Assembly: GCA_026018925.1 (NCBI GenBank)
Contig: JAKSZU010000002.1
Location: 49,155,337 to 49,219,336, forward strand
Reading direction: 5' to 3'
DNA from: Tupaia tana
Taxonomy: Eukaryota; Chordata; Mammalia; Scandentia; Tupaiidae
Length of the DNA stretch: 64,000 nucleotides
Shown here: positions 61,150 to 64,000 of the stretch, piece after piece
Layout: every line of letters begins with the position of its first letter
How positions within the stretch are numbered: the stretch's first letter is position 1
The notes under the pieces: generated by a model
Databases searched by the model: none
Told to the model about the DNA's origin: nothing
The model's input: the letters and a program-made list of their open reading frames with translations, nothing else
Made by a program: the position numbers and the translations under genes

Positions 61150-61690
61150 AATTTATTTCATTTTTATTTAAATGTCTTCTTTTTTTTATGTAGTTGATAT
61201 TTAAAATTTAAGAGATACCTAAAGATACCATAAAGTCTCCACTCCACCTCTCATCCCCATCCATCCTCTTCACCATTCCACAAATAATGTCTATTCTCTT
61301 TTTCCTACATTGCTCCTGGAGATATTATATGCTTATGTAAGTATATATAGTTATACATACTTTTCTTCCATGTTATATTAATATATTCAATGTTCTGAAC
61401 CTAGTTTTTTTTCTTAATGATATATCTTAGAAAGCTTTCATATATATAGCATATAGTGAACTTTCTTTTTCATGGTGTCATAATATTTTATTACATAAAA
61501 TTATATTTAACAAGCCTTATATTGATGGATTTTTAGGTTACTTTCTATTTTTTTAAATTGAGTAACCTTATACATATTTTATTTGCACATGTACAAATGT
61601 ATCTGTTGGATCATTTCCTTGGTGAAGTTGTTCAGTCAAAAATTATACAAAATTATAAGAAATATTTTGAACATTATCTTTAAAATTCAG
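61150..61690 (-). mobile_element. L1M-type 3' UTR relic, reverse
   Basis: AATGATATATCTTAGAAAGC, ATTGATGGATTTTTAGGTTA, AGTAACCTTATACATATTTT, TGCACATGTACAAATGTATC, CAGTCAAAAATTATACAAAA: same order as in the L1 copy at 55278, more decayed. Confidence 0.7.
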
Positions 61691-61818
61691 TATTCTGAAA
61701 TTTTGAAAGTTGTTTATTAACTGTCAAGAATAATGGAGTATGAGCAAAACTTTTTTGATATGTAAAGTAAATGTTTGTGGAAAAATGAAAAAATAAATAA
61801 ATGGAAAATTTTAAAAAA

Positions 61819-61878
61819 TAGGTTGTTGGAAAAGTCATGATGCATGTTTGCATAGAAAAATACACCATGACAACCTAA
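61819..61878 (+). mobile_element. Small mariner-type MITE
   Basis: TAGGTTGTTGGAAAAGTCAT at one end and ACACCATGACAACCTAA at the other form an inverted repeat with an 8-nt gap in the second arm. Length about 60 nt. Confidence 0.65.
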
Positions 61879-61894
61879 TGCATTCATTTTTTTT

Positions 61895-62153
61895 TTTGTG
61901 TGTGTGAGGTTTTTGCTATAGGGCGCATATGATTGCCAGAAAGACAGAGAGAAACGAGAGACAGAAAGTGAGAAATCATCTCCTCCAGGGGGTATGACCA
62001 CACCACAATCCCTTCTCCTCCATTCTCCTCTCAGGATCTTGGGCATGCACGCACACGTGCCCGGTGTGAGTTTAAGCCACTGGGTCCAGGATTCGAACCA
62101 CAGTCGACTACGTGAGAGTCTAGCATCATAGCCATGACACCAACTGCTGGTCC
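61895..62153 (-). mobile_element. SINE-A, reverse
   Basis: GAGGTTTTTGCTATAGGGCG to CAACTGCTGGTCCC. Flanks ATTCATTTTTT and CTCATTTAATT. Confidence 0.92.
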
Positions 62154-62159
62154 CTCATT

Positions 62160-62340
62160 TAATTTTTTTCAAGAATTCTTTTAGTTTTGACTTTATTTAT
62201 TTTATTTATTTGTTTTAATTTGACAAGAGAGGGACTGAGTGAGAGAGGGTGAGAAAGCAGGTTGCCAGGTCCAAGACTTGAACTGCAGTTGGCCATGTGG
62301 GAGTCCAGCACCCTTAACTATCATGGCACATGCTGGCCCC
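62160..62340 (-). mobile_element. SINE-B, reverse
   Basis: TTTTAATTTGACAAGAGAGG body, head ATGGCACATGCTGGCCCC. Flanks CTCATTTAATTTTTTT and ATCATTTAAAATTTT. Confidence 0.9.
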
Positions 62341-62394
62341 ATCATTTAAAATTTTGAGAAGTACTGTAAAAGTTTCTCCATAACATGAAACAGA

Positions 62395-62611
62395 GGGCCA
62401 GCACCACAATGCAGCGGTTCAATGCTGTGCATTGGGAATTGGGCCCCACATAGCTGGTTGAGGTACAAATCTCAACCCTGGCAGCTGGAAAAACACTCTA
62501 GGCATGTGTGTATGTAAGCCCCAAATCCTAGTGTGATGGAAAAGGGAAGGAAAGGGGGTTGAGACATGACCACGCCCTATAGGGGATGCTTTCTCTCTCT
62601 CTTCTCTCTCT

Positions 62612-62677
<66 letters not shown>

Positions 62678-62733
62678 CTCTCTCCACCTCTCTCTGATGA
62701 GTGCACTGGCCCTGGCAATTGAAAAATAAAGAA
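62395..62733 (+). mobile_element. SINE-C with long (TC)n
   Basis: GGGCCAGCACCACAATGCAG head, GCTGGAAAAACACTCTAGGC, ATGACCACGCCCTATAGGGG, then the TC expansion, and the SINE-C end GGCCCTGGCAATTGAAAAAT. Confidence 0.9.
62590..62697. repeat. (TC)n tract, over 100 nt
   Basis: Almost pure CT/TC with a few added T. The longest microsatellite in the window; it clearly grew from the CT stretch of a SINE-C. Confidence 0.96.
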
Positions 62734-62898
62734 TTGGGGCCAGCAGGTGGTGTGGTGATTGAGGCACTGAACTCCCACATGACCGACCATGGTTCAACTC
62801 CCTGACCTGATGGCTTATTTTCTTACTTTCCCTCTCTGTCTCTCTCCAGTCAAATTAAATAATAAATAAATAAATAAATATTTCTTTTAAAAATAATA
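62734..62898 (+). mobile_element. SINE-B
   Basis: GGGGCCAGCAGGTGGTGTGG head, GGTTCAACTCCCTGACCTGA, CT run, GTCAAATTAAATAATAAATA tail. Confidence 0.92.
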
Positions 62899-62964
62899 GT
62901 TATAAAAAGATTGGACAGAGACTTTAAGTGACTTAGTCAAGACTACAAAAGATCATTTTTAATG

Positions 62965-63131
62965 ATTTTTAAAAGATTTATTTATTTTACATTTTATTTA
63001 TTATCATTAGTCTTCAATTTTGACCAGAGAGAGAGAAAGTGAGAAAGCAAGTTGCCAGGTCTGGGACTTGAACCATGGTCAGCCATGTGGGAGTCCAGCA
63101 CCCTTAGCCACCATGCCACCTGCTGGCTCCA
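62965..63131 (-). mobile_element. SINE-B, reverse
   Basis: AAAAGATTTATTTATTTTAC tail, AATTTTGACCAGAGAGAGAG, head ATGCCACCTGCTGGCTCC, then ATCATTTAAAATTTTGAGAA, shared with the flank of the SINE-B at 62160. Confidence 0.92.
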
Positions 63132-63168
63132 TCATTTAAAATTTTGAGAAGTATCGTAAAATTGAAAG
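63131..63168. repeat. Duplicated 35-nt flank
   Basis: CATCATTTAAAATTTTGAGA through TCGTAAAA repeats 62341-62376 (ACTGTAAAA there). Too long and wrongly placed for a TSD. Confidence 0.85.
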
Positions 63169-63250
63169 CAAGCTGCCTGGTTCAGAACTTGAACCGTGGT
63201 CAGCCATGTGGAAGTCCAGCACCTCAACCACCATACCACCTGCCTGCCCC
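63166..63250 (-). mobile_element. SINE-B head half, reverse
   Basis: GAAAGCAAGCTGCCTGGTTC to CATACCACCTGCCTGCCCC. The tail half is missing. Confidence 0.85.
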
Positions 63251-63832
63251 ATTTTTAATGAATTTAAAATTAGAACAAATGTTTCCTAAACCAGAAAAAT
63301 ATCAGATATTTGAAGAGCAGTACAGCTGCACGTTTTGTGGCCATTAATTCTTTATGAAATATAATTAACCGGAGCATCTGCAAGAGATGGGAGGAAGTTG
63401 TCACCTCTCTTGCTGACTCCATTGTTCCACATTTACAGCCAAATGATGAATTAACCCCAGCAGATCTATAATAAATGGGTTTGTCTTTTGTGTCCTGAGC
63501 CCTTCTAGCTCATAGACGGCTCAGGGGCGGGCTTTTCTGCACTGAACAGTTAAAGCAATCAAAGTCACCTGCCGCACACAAGAAAAGACTAAGAAGAGAA
63601 GGGACATGAGTTAGGGAAGACCTTCAAAGCTATGACAGAAAGGTCAACACCCTCTCCCTCAAGAAGACGCTAGTTGTCAAAAGCAGCCCCTGTCCGTGGT
63701 GCTGACACCAGCCCTGTGGACTGAGGCAGGATTGCTTTTCCTAATCCTGGGCATTGAAGAAGCCTATACAAGCCCTCCCAGGGATTCTGAACCAGATACA
63801 AAAGGTGAAAATCAAGAGAAATATGAGAGGTA
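63251..63832. other. Single-copy-like DNA, possible conserved element
   Basis: No repeat. Part of it (63340-63460: TAATTCTTTATGAAATATAA, AGCCAAATGATGAATTAACC) is balanced and uninterrupted; no exon recognised. Confidence 0.4.
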
Positions 63833-64000
63833 GGCCCAGCAGATGGCGTGGAGGTAAAGGTGGCTGGATTCCACATGGCCGATTGAACAGTTCAAATCCC
63901 CAATGACTTGAAAAACAGGCCGGGAGTGTGGACATGTGTGCCCAAAATCCTGAGGAAAAATGGAAGGGAAGAGATAGTGGCATGGCCATCATCCCTACGG
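63833..64000 (+). mobile_element. SINE-A/C, cut by the window end
   Basis: GGCCCAGCAGATGGCGTGGA head, ACAGTTCAAATCCCCAATG, GTGCCCAAAATCCTGAGGAA, GGCATGGCCATCATCCC. The 3' end lies outside the window. Confidence 0.85.

Noticed and set aside
62590..62697. TC tract as a promoter element or GAGA site cluster
   Set aside because: It lies inside a SINE-C at the position where all copies have a CT stretch. Simple expansion explains it.

Overview
The window is nuclear DNA of a placental mammal, essentially intergenic, and packed with short retroposons. I find no intact protein-coding gene, tRNA or rRNA gene, CRISPR array or operon-like structure. The evidence for a placental mammal is direct: MaLR-type (MLT1/MST-like) LTRs, old L1M-type LINE-1 fragments, MIR and L2 relics, hAT-Charlie-like and mariner-like DNA transposon relics, and a processed pseudogene of RPL38. 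More than a hundred tRNA-derived SINE copies lie on top of these. Their sequence is not Alu, B1/B2, CAN, ERE, lagomorph C-repeat or bovine ART2. From memory the best match is the tRNA-derived CYN-type SINE of colugos (Dermoptera), known in monomeric and multimeric forms. I hold that host assignment at about 0.4; only a library search can settle it.

SINE names used below are working labels. SINE-A is about 250-280 nt: a tRNA-like head with Pol III A box TAGCGTAATGG and B box GGTTCGAGTCC, a GTGCGTGCGTGCCCAAG body, a CT-rich stretch, the end CCCTATAGCAAAAACCTCTCC, then a pure A tail. SINE-B is about 170-200 nt: a related head (GTGGTTAAGGCGCTGGACTC, then GGTTCGAGTCCTGGACCTGG), GCTTGCTTTCTCACTTTC, a CT run, GGTCAAATTAAAATAAATAA and an AT-rich tail. 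SINE-C is an older, A-like group that often ends CTCTGGCAATTGAAAA. SINE-D is the most diverged: GGTGGCACAGCAGTAGCACA, GGGACCCTGTTG, CTCTTTTTGTCATAAAAGAA.

Layout. 1-5,440: SINEs A and B in two MaLR LTRs, an unassigned GC-rich block and a MIR. 5,440-12,600: SINE clusters, including a true SINE-A dimer. 12,600-21,400: two or three old class-I-like LTRs broken up by SINEs. 21,400-28,200: nested SINE stacks, a reverse MaLR LTR and RPL38 inserted inside a SINE-B. 28,200-32,300: SINEs, a second class-I-like LTR and a MaLR LTR. 33,000-35,120: an L1 3' end carrying five SINEs. 37,700-39,200: a small poly(A) retrocopy and an old LTR. 40,800-42,340: an L1 ORF2 relic with a hAT element and SINEs. 43,700-53,500: SINE staircases, another old LTR and a mariner-like MITE. 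55,280-57,590: a reverse L1 3' end cut by SINEs. The rest is SINEs, a second hAT copy, a purine-rich tract, a long TC tract and a short local duplication.

Nothing here works as a pathway. The biological content is the history of one SINE superfamily: target-site duplications, nesting in both directions (A into B and B into A), repeated use of the same target site, dimers, head multiplication and A/B hybrids can all be read directly from the bases.
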